Shown: positions 44,559-53,412, numbered from the stretch's first letter. The stretch: DNA of 64,000 nucleotides from Echinicola shivajiensis (GCF_018642165.1 NZ_JAHHZM010000001.1:620001-684000); one strand, 5' to 3'. The notes: a model not told the origin generated them from the sequence alone. Numbers and translations: made by a program.

Positions 44559-45146
44559 ATGAATCTGACTAAAATCTTATCAATTGTTTTTCTATTAGCT
44601 GCATTGGCAGTGGGATATAGACTCTACAAAGGCGTAGACGATGTCATGCAAGAAGAAAAACGTATTGCACGTATCGAAGCAAGAGTAATTGAAAAATTAC
44701 AAATGTTGAGAGAAGCGCAAATCGCATATTTAGCTTCTAATGGTGAATATGCCGGAAATTGGTCGGACCTGAAGAAATTCATTGAAGACGGCCAAATTTT
44801 TATTGTACAAAAAACTGAAGAAACTAAGTTATTGGATTATGGTGAGGAAGAAATCACCATTACCTATGATACTTTAGGTGCTGTAAATGTAATGGATTCT
44901 CTTTTCAATGAGAGAAAGCATCCTGAATTCAACCTTACTGCGCTAAACGTTGTACCTGGATCAGGTGGAAAAACCTTTACTTTCTTTGCTGATAAAATCG
45001 AAAGAGGTGCTAACAAAATCTTGATCGATGTATTTGAAATCAAAGATCCTGCTCCTGTTAATCCAGAAAGAAGAGCTAATAACAATGAGAAAGCTTTAAG
45101 AGTTGGATCTAGAAATGATGCTTCTACTTCCGGTAACTGGGAATAA
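44559..45146 (+). CDS. single-pass membrane protein, pilin/pseudopilin-like N-terminus, unknown function
   Basis: 195 residues: an N-terminal transmembrane helix (about 5-22, KILSIVFLLAALAVGYRLYK), then a long helix (EEKRIARIEARVIEKLQM) leading to LREAQIAYLASNGEYAGNWSDL, a pattern seen in pseudopilin-like periplasmic domains with a helix-packed globular body. C-terminal tail rich in N, R and S. Conserved in Bacteroidota beside DUF3822 and coaD, but with no known role. The DUF3822 gene starts 2 bases after its stop. Confidence 0.82.
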   Translation: MNLTKILSIVFLLAALAVGYRLYKGVDDVMQEEKRIARIEARVIEKLQMLREAQIAYLASNGEYAGNWSDLKKFIEDGQIFIVQKTEETKLLDYGEEEITITYDTLGAVNVMDSLFNERKHPEFNLTALNVVPGSGGKTFTFFADKIERGANKILIDVFEIKDPAPVNPERRANNNEKALRVGSRNDASTSGNWE

Positions 45147-45148
45147 TT

Positions 45149-45982
45149 TTGACTAAGTCAATAAAAAATACGCAAATAGAATTTTATAGCGATAAGCTTG
45201 ATGTAAGTGCTACATCAAGCTTATCGCTTTTATTATGCGCAGAAAACTTTACCGTTATGGCCAAAAACCAAAATGGATCCATTCTGGGCGTAAACTCTTA
45301 CACACTTGAATCAGAGGATTCCCTCGATCAAATAATCAATTCGGATAATTTCATCCAAGCACTTCCCAAAGATGCTGAAAGCAGACTTTTTGTTTATAAT
45401 GACAAATTCTGCATGGTCCCTGGAATGCTATTCTCTCCAAAAGACCAAAGCACCTATCTTTCTTTTAGCGCCGAATTGGTAGATCAAGAAGTTTTTTATG
45501 ATGGCTTAGAAAACAACAAGACCATCTTAGTGGGAAGTATTGACCAGGATGTAGCCAACAAGCTCAGCCAAAAGCTCCCCAATATAAAATTCAGTCATGG
45601 TAGTTCATTGATCTTGGACTATCTATTATTAGAAAAATCAGAGATGCTCAACCAAGAAATTTCAATAATAATAGAGAAAGAACAGGTTTATATCGCTGGC
45701 TTTGCTAATAAGGAACTGAAGTTATTTAACCGCTTCGAGGTAATAGACAACCAAGATTTCTTGAAATATACCTTTAGTATACTACACCAATTGGCTTTTG
45801 ACCGCATGCATTGTAAAACCACTGTCATTGGTAATCTAGATGATGTTCATGTGCAGGAAGAAGTGCTAAAGCAATATTTTAAAAACCTGGTGATTACTGA
45901 GCCAAGAACCAACCAAAATTACCTTACTGGAGCTGAGTCTTATAAGGAAACAAAAAGACTGGCAGCTTTCTGGGCCAATTGA
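45149..45982 (+). CDS. DUF3822 family protein (ASKHA-like fold)
   Basis: 277 residues from a TTG at 45149; no ATG lies near the start, and the residues up to LSLLLCAENFTVMAKNQNGS belong to the family's N-terminal strand. DUF3822 has an actin-like/ASKHA layout; here QEISIIIEKEQVYIAGFANK and KTTVIGNLDDVHVQEEVLKQ fit two such halves. Function unknown. It sits in a Bacteroidota block with coaD, pyrE and a Nudix gene. Codons 14-27 form an 18-bp perfect stem-loop (see separate entry). The coaD start lies 11 bases after the stop. Confidence 0.9.
   Translation: MTKSIKNTQIEFYSDKLDVSATSSLSLLLCAENFTVMAKNQNGSILGVNSYTLESEDSLDQIINSDNFIQALPKDAESRLFVYNDKFCMVPGMLFSPKDQSTYLSFSAELVDQEVFYDGLENNKTILVGSIDQDVANKLSQKLPNIKFSHGSSLILDYLLLEKSEMLNQEISIIIEKEQVYIAGFANKELKLFNRFEVIDNQDFLKYTFSILHQLAFDRMHCKTTVIGNLDDVHVQEEVLKQYFKNLVITEPRTNQNYLTGAESYKETKRLAAFWAN
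45188..45236 (+). terminator. terminator-like 18-bp perfect hairpin inside DUF3822 gene
   Basis: AGCGATAAGCTTGATGTA (45188-45205) and its exact reverse complement (45211-45228) enclose a 5-base loop and are followed by TTTATTATG, making TTTT at the stem end. It is an intrinsic-terminator shape, 37 bases into the coding frame, not at a gene end. It could be an attenuator controlled by translation. Confidence 0.7.
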
Positions 45983-45992
45983 CAATAAAACC

Positions 45993-46448
45993 ATGAAGAA
46001 GATTGCTATTTTTCCAGGGTCATTCGATCCATACACTAATGGGCATCATGATATTGTCATGAGGGGATTGGAAATTTTTGACGAAATCATCATCAGCATA
46101 GGCTATAATTCAACCAAAACTTCCAGGTATTTTGAAATTGACTTAATGGTTGAAAAAATCAAAAGTGTCTATAAAGATATCCCAAGTGTAAAAGTGGTAG
46201 TTTATAATGAACTTACCTCTAGCTTGGCAAAAAGTCACAATGCTAACTTTCTGATCAGGGGATTGAGAAATACCACTGACTTTGAATATGAAAATACCAT
46301 TTCTCAAATGAACCGTTACCTCAATGAAAAACTGGAAACGGTATTCCTTATTACCTCACCACAATACGCCGCTGTCAGTTCCACAGTAATTAGAGAAGTC
46401 CACAGATACGGTGGCAATGTAAGTGAGTTCCTACCTTATGAAGTGTGA
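45993..46448 (+). CDS. coaD: pantetheine-phosphate adenylyltransferase
   Basis: 151 residues, normal length. Catalyses 4'-phosphopantetheine plus ATP to dephospho-CoA in CoA synthesis. The nucleotidyltransferase motif TNGH (FPGSFDPYTNGHHDIV, H18) and the second motif FLIRGLRNTTDFEYE are seen; C-terminal ISSTVIRE-type region is present as VSSTVIREV. Its 3' end overlaps the convergent Nudix gene by 13 bases. Confidence 0.96.
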   Translation: MKKIAIFPGSFDPYTNGHHDIVMRGLEIFDEIIISIGYNSTKTSRYFEIDLMVEKIKSVYKDIPSVKVVVYNELTSSLAKSHNANFLIRGLRNTTDFEYENTISQMNRYLNEKLETVFLITSPQYAAVSSTVIREVHRYGGNVSEFLPYEV

Positions 46449-47122
46449 ACCTTAGGTACTCGCCTCAAAAAACGCTTATATAGATACCTCATTGATGGGT
46501 AAGAGTTTACCAGAGCCACCTTGGCTTCATGGTGACTAAACCATTTGATATCATCAATCCCCTCTTCTTTCTGAGGTTTCATCTGGCTATCATCCTTACA
46601 TTCCATTGCATACCAATAGGTTTTTTTCAGGATACTTTTCCTATTTTGGGTATAAGTATGCCAGGTTTTACATATCAGCCCCCCTCTCTTAACCTCAATA
46701 GCACATTCCTCCTCTACTTCTCTAACGGCACATTCTTCGGGTGTTTCCCCCTTTTCGAATTTTCCTTTTGGCAAATCCCACTTCCCAAGTCGGTGAATAA
46801 ACAAAATCTGCTCTCCTTTGGTAACCACTCCTCCAGCAGCTTTTATAATACTGAACCTACTTTTGATAAATCTCTTTAGTTCATCAACATCTTCAGAAAG
46901 GATAGTAATGGAATCCAAGTCTTTTAGCTTTCGGGTTCTTAGCAAATACAAAAGTTTAATGATAATATCCTTGGAAGGGTGAGTAATCAATACATCATCG
47001 TGAAAATCCGCCGTGGCATGAAGATCTTTGGGATTATCATACACGCATTCAAATGTTTTATCCTTATGCAATCCACTTGGTGAAAGGATATCCAAAGGCT
47101 TATCGTTAATGAAAATTCTCAT
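46436..47122 (-). CDS. Nudix hydrolase with N-terminal extension
   Basis: 228 residues. A ~75-residue N-terminal domain (MRIFINDKPLDILSPSGLHK, THPSKDIIIKLLYLLRTRKL) precedes a Nudix domain with the complete box GKFEKGETPEECAVREVEEECAIEV written as GX5EX7REUXEEC (the usual final G is A). AAGGVVTKGEQILFIHR marks the domain start. Substrate unknown; the diadenosine-tetraphosphate-like group (WDLPKGK) is a fair guess. Divergent from pyrE with 83 bases between. Confidence 0.9.
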   Translation of the reverse strand: MRIFINDKPLDILSPSGLHKDKTFECVYDNPKDLHATADFHDDVLITHPSKDIIIKLLYLLRTRKLKDLDSITILSEDVDELKRFIKSRFSIIKAAGGVVTKGEQILFIHRLGKWDLPKGKFEKGETPEECAVREVEEECAIEVKRGGLICKTWHTYTQNRKSILKKTYWYAMECKDDSQMKPQKEEGIDDIKWFSHHEAKVALVNSYPSMRYLYKRFLRRVPKVHTS

Positions 47123-47193
47123 AAGACTAATGTTTCAAGTCAAAATTGCACAATTTTCTTAGCCATCACAACAGTCCTTACATATTTATGAAT

Positions 47194-47201
47194 TAATTTT
47201 G
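47194..47201 (+). promoter_or_regulatory. candidate -7 box for pyrE, nearly leaderless
   Basis: TAATTTTG fits TAnnTTTG and ends 4 bases before the pyrE ATG, so transcription from it would start at or next to the start codon. The -33 element is unclear. Confidence 0.35.
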
Positions 47202-47205
47202 GGCC

Positions 47206-47850
47206 ATGGAATTATTCAGCAAAGACATAGCGGGTCAGGTTGCCCGCAAACTACTCGATATCAAAGCCATTAGGTTGCAGCCTCAAGAACCCTTCACATG
47301 GGCTTCAGGATGGAAATCGCCCATCTATTGTGACAACCGTCTTTCGCTTTCTTTTCCGGAAGTGAGAACTTTTATCAAATCTCAATTGGTGGAAGCCATC
47401 AAAGCCAACTTTCCTGGTGCAGAAGGTATAGCTGGTGTAGCTACAGCAGGAATTCCTCAAGGCGCCCTAATTGCAGAAGAGATGGGACTCCCTTTCATTT
47501 ATGTTCGTTCAAAGCCAAAAGGTCATGGAATGGAAAATATGATTGAAGGAAAAGTCACCAAAGGAATGAAAGTCGTTGTAATTGAAGACCTCGTTTCTAC
47601 AGGTGGAAGCTCTCTAAAAGCAGTGGATGCTTTAAAAGCAGCAGGTTTTGAAGTATTGGGAATGGCAGCCATTTTTACCTATGGCTTTGACCTAGCTGCC
47701 AAAAACTTTGAAGATGCTGGTGTTAAACTGGTTTGCTTAAGTGATTATGAAGCCATGCTTCCGCAAGCAGTAGCAGACAACTATGCCTCAGATGAGGATT
47801 TACAATCTCTCGCAGAATGGAGGCAAGCTCCTGATGCGTGGGGTAAATAA
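47206..47850 (+). CDS. pyrE: orotate phosphoribosyltransferase
   Basis: 214 residues, normal length. Converts orotate and PRPP to OMP in pyrimidine synthesis. Seen: PRPP-binding motif VVVIEDLVSTGGSS, the lysine-bearing flexible loop (VRSKPKGHGMENMIEG), and the N-terminal motif TWASGWKSPIYCDNR. An intrinsic terminator follows 25 bases after the stop. Confidence 0.97.
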   Translation: MELFSKDIAGQVARKLLDIKAIRLQPQEPFTWASGWKSPIYCDNRLSLSFPEVRTFIKSQLVEAIKANFPGAEGIAGVATAGIPQGALIAEEMGLPFIYVRSKPKGHGMENMIEGKVTKGMKVVVIEDLVSTGGSSLKAVDALKAAGFEVLGMAAIFTYGFDLAAKNFEDAGVKLVCLSDYEAMLPQAVADNYASDEDLQSLAEWRQAPDAWGK

Positions 47851-47874
47851 GAACATCCTCAATAAATCATATAT

Positions 47875-47910
47875 AGCCCATTGCAGAAATATGCATTGGG
47901 CTTTTTTTTT
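47875..47910 (+). terminator. intrinsic terminator after pyrE
   Basis: AGCCCATTGCA and TGCATTGGGCT (one mismatch) pair around a 6-base loop and lead into nine T. Confidence 0.88.
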
Positions 47911-48127
47911 GCTCAGCAAGTATTTTTAGAACCTCTACCTATTTTTGTTCTTTTGGGACTTAAATATCTCTCAATCCCTTTCGGACATCCTACTCCTATT
48001 CTAACACAAAAAAGACCATAAGTCTCCAATCCAAACCTTACATGGAGATTCCTTAACCTTTTGCCAAAAAAAATCAACTAGTCTCGAAATATTGAATATT
48101 ATTGCATTGTGTAATATTAAAAAGAAA

Positions 48128-51100
48128 ATGAAAATAAAAAACACCCTTAAAACTTACGCTATAGTTTTATTTACTTTTGTGTTCTGTATTTACTATACTC
48201 CTATCATTGCTCAGGAAAGCACAAAGAACCCTGCCGTACAGGGGGATCAGGACATTAGGATAGTTGATGCCAAAAAGCTCAATAATTCGACTATTGATAT
48301 TAGCCTATCCAATCAGCATAAGATGCTGGTTGACTTTTATGGAGATCATATTTTCAGGCTATTTCAAGACAATTCAGGAAAGGAACTAAGGGCTCCGGAA
48401 GCAGAACCTGAAGCACAGATTTTGGTGGATAATCCAAGAAAGGACCTTGGGCAAGTCAGTCTTTCCCTGGGTGAGGAGGAAGTTATTATTACAACTGATA
48501 AGATTAAACTAAGCATCAATAAAAGCACCTTACTTTTTAATATCAACAATTTAGAAACCCAAGCCCTTATAGTTGAAAGTTTAGAGCCTATTAAGTTTGA
48601 AAAGGACCAAGTGAGTATCCGTCTACGTGAAAACCCCAATGAATACTTCTATGGAGGAGGAATCCAAAACGGCCGATTCTCCCATAAGGGCAAAAAGATC
48701 TCGATTGAAAACCAGAACAGTTGGACAGATGGTGGAGTTGCTTCCCCTACTCCCTTCTATTGGTCTTCGAAGGGGTATGGCATAATGTGGTACACTTTCA
48801 AAAAAGGAGAATATGATTTCGGAGCAAAGGAAAAAGGAAAAGTATCCTTATCACATAAAACTGATTATCTAGATGTATTTTTCATGGTCAACGATGGAGT
48901 AAGTAATCTCTTGAATGATTTTTATCAATTAACAGGCAACCCTGTTCTTTTACCGAAATTTGGTTTCTACCAGGGACACCTCAATGCCTACAACCGTGAT
49001 TATTGGAAAGAAGACGAAAAAGGAATTCTTTTTGAGGACGGGAAAAGATATAAGGAAAGCCAAAAAGACAATGGAGGAATCAAAGAATCATTGAATGGTA
49101 AAAATGACAATTACCAGTTCTCCGCTAGAGCAGTAATTGATCGTTATAATGAACATGATATGCCATTGGGATGGATTTTGCCTAATGATGGCTATGGAGC
49201 TGGCTATGGTCAAACAGCAACCTTGGATGGCAATATTCAAAACCTTAAGGAACTTGGTGATTATGCCAGAAACCATGGAGTGGAAATAGGATTATGGACC
49301 CAGTCCGATCTCCACCCAAAAGAAGGGATCAGTGCGCTATTGCAAAGGGATATCATTAAGGAAGTGAGAGATGCAGGGGTAAGAGTACTTAAAACAGATG
49401 TGGCTTGGGTAGGCGCCGGATATTCCTTTGGCTTAAACGGGGTAGCAGATGTTGGACAAATCATGCCTAAGTATGGCAATAATGCCAGACCCTTTATCAT
49501 CTCTCTTGATGGTTGGGCAGGCACGCAAAGATATGCTGGGATTTGGTCAGGTGATCAAACGGGAGGCGTATGGGAGTATATTAGATTCCACATCCCTACT
49601 TATATAGGCTCTGGACTTTCTGGTCAGCCCAATATTTCCTCAGACATGGATGGGATTTTTGGAGGTAAAAACCCGTTTGTGAACACAAGGGATTTCCAAT
49701 GGAAAACCTTCACTCCAATGGAGCTAAATATGGACGGATGGGGAGCCAATGAAAAATATCCTCAAGCATTGGGTGAACCAACCACCTCCATCAATAGAAG
49801 CTACCTAAAATGGAAATCTGAGCTGATGCCTTATACTTACAGTATCGCAAAAGAAGCTGTAGATGGCCTTCCAATGGTCAGAGCAATGTTCCTGGAAGAA
49901 AAAAACAGCTATACCCAAGGTAAAGCAACCCAATACCAGTTCATGTATGGGCCTAGTTTTTTGGTAGCTCCAATCTACAAAGAAACCAAAATAGATGAGG
50001 AAGGAAATGATATCAGAAATGGCATCTACTTACCAAAAGGACTTTGGATAGATTATTTTTCCGGTGAGCAGTATAATGGTAATCAGATTATCAACAGTTT
50101 TGACAGCCCTATATGGAAGCTTCCCGTCTTTGTAAAAAGAGGAGCGATTATCCCACTGACCAATCCTAACAATAATGTTTCAGAGATCAATAAAGAGCAC
50201 AGAATTTATGAGCTTTATCCATTTGAGCATTCTTCTTTCAGAGAATATGATGATGATGGAATAACGGAGGCTTATAAAAATGGAGAGGGAGCGTACACCC
50301 TGATTGAATCTGAAGTAGACGGAAAGAACAATCTACAAATCACCGTACACCCTTCAAATGGTGATTATGAAGGATTCATCAAGACAAAATCAACTGAGTT
50401 CAGAATCAATATCACAGAAGCCCCTAAAAAAGTCTTTGCCAGGATTTCTGGTAAGAAAGTGAAATTGAACAGCGTAAACACTTTGGAAGAGTTCAATAAT
50501 AAAACCAACGTTTACTTCTATCATGAAAACCCAAATCTCAACAGGTTCTCAACTCCTGGAACTGAATTGGCCAATCTGCCAATAATCAAAAACCCGCAGC
50601 TTTTAGTGAAAATCAAGAAAACGGACATCACTGCCAATGACATTGAGCTACAGCTTAAGGGTTTCAATTTTAACCCAAAAGACAATCAAAAAGTTACTGA
50701 AGGACCTTTATCTGCTCCAGAAAACGCTAAAGTCAATGAAGAAAATACGGAAGCATACTCCTTAATGCCTTCTTGGGATAAAGTGGCCAATAGTGATTAT
50801 TATGAGATTGACTTCGAAGGAATGCGCTATACAACCATTAGGGACACAGCATACCTTATCGAAGGGCTTAGTGCAGAAACAGATTACACTTTCCAACTTC
50901 GCGCGGTAAATAAAAACGGAGTTTCTGAATGGGTGGAGTTTAAGGCTACCACCAAATCCAATCCTTTAGAATTTGCTATTCAGGACATAGCAGGAGAAAC
51001 CAGTGCTGACAACCAAGGAGGTTATGAAATTGCCAAACTGTTTGATTTTGATGAAGGAAATACCTGGCATACCAAATGGGGCGAAGATGCCATCCCTTTT

Positions 51101-51985
51101 GATATGATCATAGACCTCAAATCCTTCAACCAACTGGATAAATTGGAATATTTACCAAGAAGAACTGGCACCAATGGCATCCTATTAAAAGGCAAAATAT
51201 ACTTCAGTAATGACAAAGCCAATTGGACCATAGCTGGAGATATCGCTTGGGAAAAGGACAATGAAACCAAAGTTTTCAATTTCGACAAGCAACCTACAGC
51301 AAGATATATCAAAATTGAAATTACTGAAGGTGTTGGAGGATTCGGTTCAGGTCGTGAAATGTATGTATTCAAAGTACCTGGCACTGAAAGCTACCTTCCT
51401 GGGGACATCAATAATGATGGATTAATAGATGAAAATGATTTGACCTCATACATCAATTATACAGGGCTTAAGCGGGGCGATTCAGACTTTGAAGGTTATG
51501 TAAGCATCGGGGATGTCAATAAAAATGACCTCATTGATGCCTATGACATTTCTGTCGTGGCGACTCAACTGGAGGGTGGAGTTGATCAATCAAAACCATT
51601 TCAGCTTTCAGGAAAACTTGAATTAAGCACTGATAAAACCAATTACAAGGAAAATGAAATTGTAGAGATCAGCATAAAGGGTGTAGAACTTAGTGCAGTA
51701 AATGCCCTAAGCTTTGCATTGGCATACAATTCTGAAGACTATGAATTTATAGGTATAAAGCCTATCGGTATGAGAAGTATGGAAAACATGACCAATAATA
51801 GGCTTCATACCAATGGCGAACAGGTATTGTATCCAACCTTTGTCAATCTAGGCACTAAGGAGACCTTGGATGGAAATACTGATTTGTTCATACTAAGGTT
51901 TAAAACCAAACGACCATTGAAGTTCAATTTAAAAGCTGATAAAGGTCTCTTGGTTGATCCCTCATTAAATACCATCTTATTTTAA
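48128..51985 (+). CDS. multimodular GH31 family glycosidase with Fn3, discoidin, dockerin and cohesin modules
   Basis: 1285 residues from the ATG at 48128 (MKIKNTLKTYAIVLF), with a signal peptide. The GH31 barrel includes VLKTDVAWVG (likely nucleophile Asp424), IWSGDQTGG (likely acid/base Asp476) and SDMDGIFGGKNP. Then follow a C-terminal beta domain, an Fn3 domain (SLMPSWDKVANSDYYEIDFE), a discoidin-like domain, two dockerin-type calcium repeats (PGDINNDGLIDENDL, GDVNKNDLIDAYDI) and a C-terminal cohesin-like domain. GH31 enzymes act on alpha-glycosides. The architecture and DMDGIFGGKNP region recall the alpha-N-acetylgalactosaminidase subgroup, an inference. No T9SS C-terminal sorting domain is visible. 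Transcribed alone, ended by a strong terminator. Confidence 0.9.
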   Translation: MKIKNTLKTYAIVLFTFVFCIYYTPIIAQESTKNPAVQGDQDIRIVDAKKLNNSTIDISLSNQHKMLVDFYGDHIFRLFQDNSGKELRAPEAEPEAQILVDNPRKDLGQVSLSLGEEEVIITTDKIKLSINKSTLLFNINNLETQALIVESLEPIKFEKDQVSIRLRENPNEYFYGGGIQNGRFSHKGKKISIENQNSWTDGGVASPTPFYWSSKGYGIMWYTFKKGEYDFGAKEKGKVSLSHKTDYLDVFFMVNDGVSNLLNDFYQLTGNPVLLPKFGFYQGHLNAYNRDYWKEDEKGILFEDGKRYKESQKDNGGIKESLNGKNDNYQFSARAVIDRYNEHDMPLGWILPNDGYGAGYGQTATLDGNIQNLKELGDYARNHGVEIGLWTQSDLHPKEGISALLQRDIIKEVRDAGVRVLKTDVAWVGAGYSFGLNGVADVGQIMPKYGNNARPFIISLDGWAGTQRYAGIWSGDQTGGVWEYIRFHIPTYIGSGLSGQPNISSDMDGIFGGKNPFVNTRDFQWKTFTPMELNMDGWGANEKYPQALGEPTTSINRSYLKWKSELMPYTYSIAKEAVDGLPMVRAMFLEEKNSYTQGKATQYQFMYGPSFLVAPIYKETKIDEEGNDIRNGIYLPKGLWIDYFSGEQYNGNQIINSFDSPIWKLPVFVKRGAIIPLTNPNNNVSEINKEHRIYELYPFEHSSFREYDDDGITEAYKNGEGAYTLIESEVDGKNNLQITVHPSNGDYEGFIKTKSTEFRINITEAPKKVFARISGKKVKLNSVNTLEEFNNKTNVYFYHENPNLNRFSTPGTELANLPIIKNPQLLVKIKKTDITANDIELQLKGFNFNPKDNQKVTEGPLSAPENAKVNEENTEAYSLMPSWDKVANSDYYEIDFEGMRYTTIRDTAYLIEGLSAETDYTFQLRAVNKNGVSEWVEFKATTKSNPLEFAIQDIAGETSADNQGGYEIAKLFDFDEGNTWHTKWGEDAIPFDMIIDLKSFNQLDKLEYLPRRTGTNGILLKGKIYFSNDKANWTIAGDIAWEKDNETKVFNFDKQPTARYIKIEITEGVGGFGSGREMYVFKVPGTESYLPGDINNDGLIDENDLTSYINYTGLKRGDSDFEGYVSIGDVNKNDLIDAYDISVVATQLEGGVDQSKPFQLSGKLELSTDKTNYKENEIVEISIKGVELSAVNALSFALAYNSEDYEFIGIKPIGMRSMENMTNNRLHTNGEQVLYPTFVNLGTKETLDGNTDLFILRFKTKRPLKFNLKADKGLLVDPSLNTILF

Positions 51986-52022
51986 AAGCAAAAGCCCCGG
52001 AAATTTCGGGGCTTTTGCTTTT
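51984..52022. terminator. bidirectional terminator, 16-bp perfect stem
   Basis: AAAAGCAAAAGCCCCG (51984-51999) and CGGGGCTTTTGCTTTT (52007-52022) with a 7-base loop. The GH31 stop codon lies in the left arm. The U-rich tail on either strand serves both the GH31 gene and the convergent TIGR02757 gene. Confidence 0.9.
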
Positions 52023-52033
52023 AAATTTCGGGT

Positions 52034-52798
52034 TTAATACTTTTCTTCTACGCCCAATCCAAAAAGAGCAAAGTCATATTTTACCGGATCTTCAGGATCA
52101 AACTCCCTAAGCCTCTGGGTAAGCTCCATTGCTGTCTTCCAATCAGTTTGTTTCCTTTCGATCATGCCCAGCTTTCTTGCCACCCTATCCACATGTAGAT
52201 CACAGGGACAGATCAACTGTGAAGGCTTTATTTTATTCCATATTCCAAAATCCACTCCCTTATCATCGCTTCGAACCATCCATCTCAAAAACATATTGAT
52301 GCGCTTACAAGCTGCTTTTCTCTTTGGGGTGGCCACATGCTTTCTGGTCCTTTGAGGAGCATTTGGATCTCTAAAAAAGAATTCATGAAAGTTACTAAGC
52401 AAATCCCCCATGATATCCACTTCATCCTTCCATCCAATTACAAATGCTTCTTCCATACTTTGGTGATTGCCATAAAAGTCCTTGAAAAAACTAATGAACC
52501 AAAGGGTATCAATATCATTAAAGGTCCTGTGTTTAAAATCAAGAAATGGTTTTAAATCAGATTCCATATGATTTAGCATAAAATCATATGGGGCATTGTC
52601 CATCATGGCCATTAATTCCAAACACTTATTGATAATAGTTTTCCTTTGCCCCCATGCCAATGTAGCGGCAAAAAAACCTGCAATTTCAATATCTTGTTTC
52701 TTGCTAAACCGATGAGGAATCGAAATGGGATCGAGTGTTATAAAATCAGGTTGATTATAGAATTCGGTCTTCTCCTCTAAAAAATCTTTTAAATCCAT
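52034..52798 (-). CDS. TIGR02757 (DUF2400) family protein
   Basis: 254 residues of the TIGR02757 family, recognised from PHRFSKKQDIEIAGFFAATL, AWGQRKTIINKCLELM, NMFLRWMVRSDDKGVDFGIW, and the C-terminal LDVHVDRVARKLG-type region (CPCDLHVDRVARKLGMIER). The helical layout resembles HhH-GPD DNA glycosylases, but the function is unproven. The upstream membrane-protein gene ends 7 bases before it; both are probably co-transcribed. Confidence 0.9.
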   Translation of the reverse strand: MDLKDFLEEKTEFYNQPDFITLDPISIPHRFSKKQDIEIAGFFAATLAWGQRKTIINKCLELMAMMDNAPYDFMLNHMESDLKPFLDFKHRTFNDIDTLWFISFFKDFYGNHQSMEEAFVIGWKDEVDIMGDLLSNFHEFFFRDPNAPQRTRKHVATPKRKAACKRINMFLRWMVRSDDKGVDFGIWNKIKPSQLICPCDLHVDRVARKLGMIERKQTDWKTAMELTQRLREFDPEDPVKYDFALFGLGVEEKY

Positions 52799-52805
52799 AA
52801 ACGTG

Positions 52806-53360
52806 TTAAAGCGCGACTTTCACTTCTCCTCCTTGTGTCCCATCAAACCATTTAAAGGACAATTGATTTTCTTCTTTTTCTGCCAAATGCCAGTCAAAGC
52901 ATTTGATATTAGTCAATGGGGTCAACTTATCCTCTTCAGGTTCATAAAGGCATACTTCAAAGTCTGGAAGCTTCTTTGGATCCACTGTATTCCATCTTTC
53001 CATCAAATACCCTTCTTCGATGATGTTTATCTTCCCTCCAAAATAGTGGTCTTCCAACACAGAAGGCACTCCATCCTTTCTCCTCAACTGATAACAGGAA
53101 GGTCCAAACATAATCTGCTTATGCAATTTTCCTTCTATTAAATCCACTTCCTTGGTCAGCTGTTTCCAATCAGGAATATTGATTTCCTTGATGGATTCTT
53201 TCCTTTTGATTTTGGTCAATAGTGTGGAAATACCTGAAAAAAAGTAAGTAATCCCAATAAACACTATTCCAAAGGTGGCCAGAATAGGATAGGAAATAAC
53301 AAATATCAAATTCCAGATAAACCTGAAAATATGATGAAATATGAGTTGTACTTTATTCAT
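52806..53360 (-). CDS. membrane protein of unknown function
   Basis: 184 residues from the ATG at 53360 (MNKVQLIFHHIFRFIWN); the frame continues upstream to a TTG at 53438, but the promoter at 53381-53412 would then lie inside the gene. One or two N-terminal transmembrane helices (about 12-45, IWNLIFVISYPILATFGIVF) are followed by a soluble domain (PSCYQLRRKDGVPSVLEDHY, RWNTVDPKKLPDFEVCLYEP). Family not recognised. Confidence 0.78.
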   Translation of the reverse strand: MNKVQLIFHHIFRFIWNLIFVISYPILATFGIVFIGITYFFSGISTLLTKIKRKESIKEINIPDWKQLTKEVDLIEGKLHKQIMFGPSCYQLRRKDGVPSVLEDHYFGGKINIIEEGYLMERWNTVDPKKLPDFEVCLYEPEEDKLTPLTNIKCFDWHLAEKEENQLSFKWFDGTQGGEVKVAL

Positions 53361-53380
53361 TCGACAGTTCAAACTAATGA

Positions 53381-53412
53381 CAAAAATAGACTTTTTATCA
53401 GCAATAATCAAA
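53381..53412 (-). promoter_or_regulatory. Bacteroidota sigma-A promoter for the 53360 gene
   Basis: On the minus strand TTTG (53409-53412), a 20-base spacer and TATTTTTG (53381-53388), an exact match to the TTTG-N19-21-TAnnTTTG consensus. It supports the start at 53360. Confidence 0.72.

Noticed and set aside
48092-48127. TTG start of the GH31 gene
   Set aside because: The ATG at 48128 starts a proper signal peptide; the extension is not needed.
51100-51985. T9SS C-terminal sorting domain on the GH31 protein
   Set aside because: The C-terminus reads as cohesin-like strands ending DPSLNTILF, without the usual LYPNP or KxxK-type motif.
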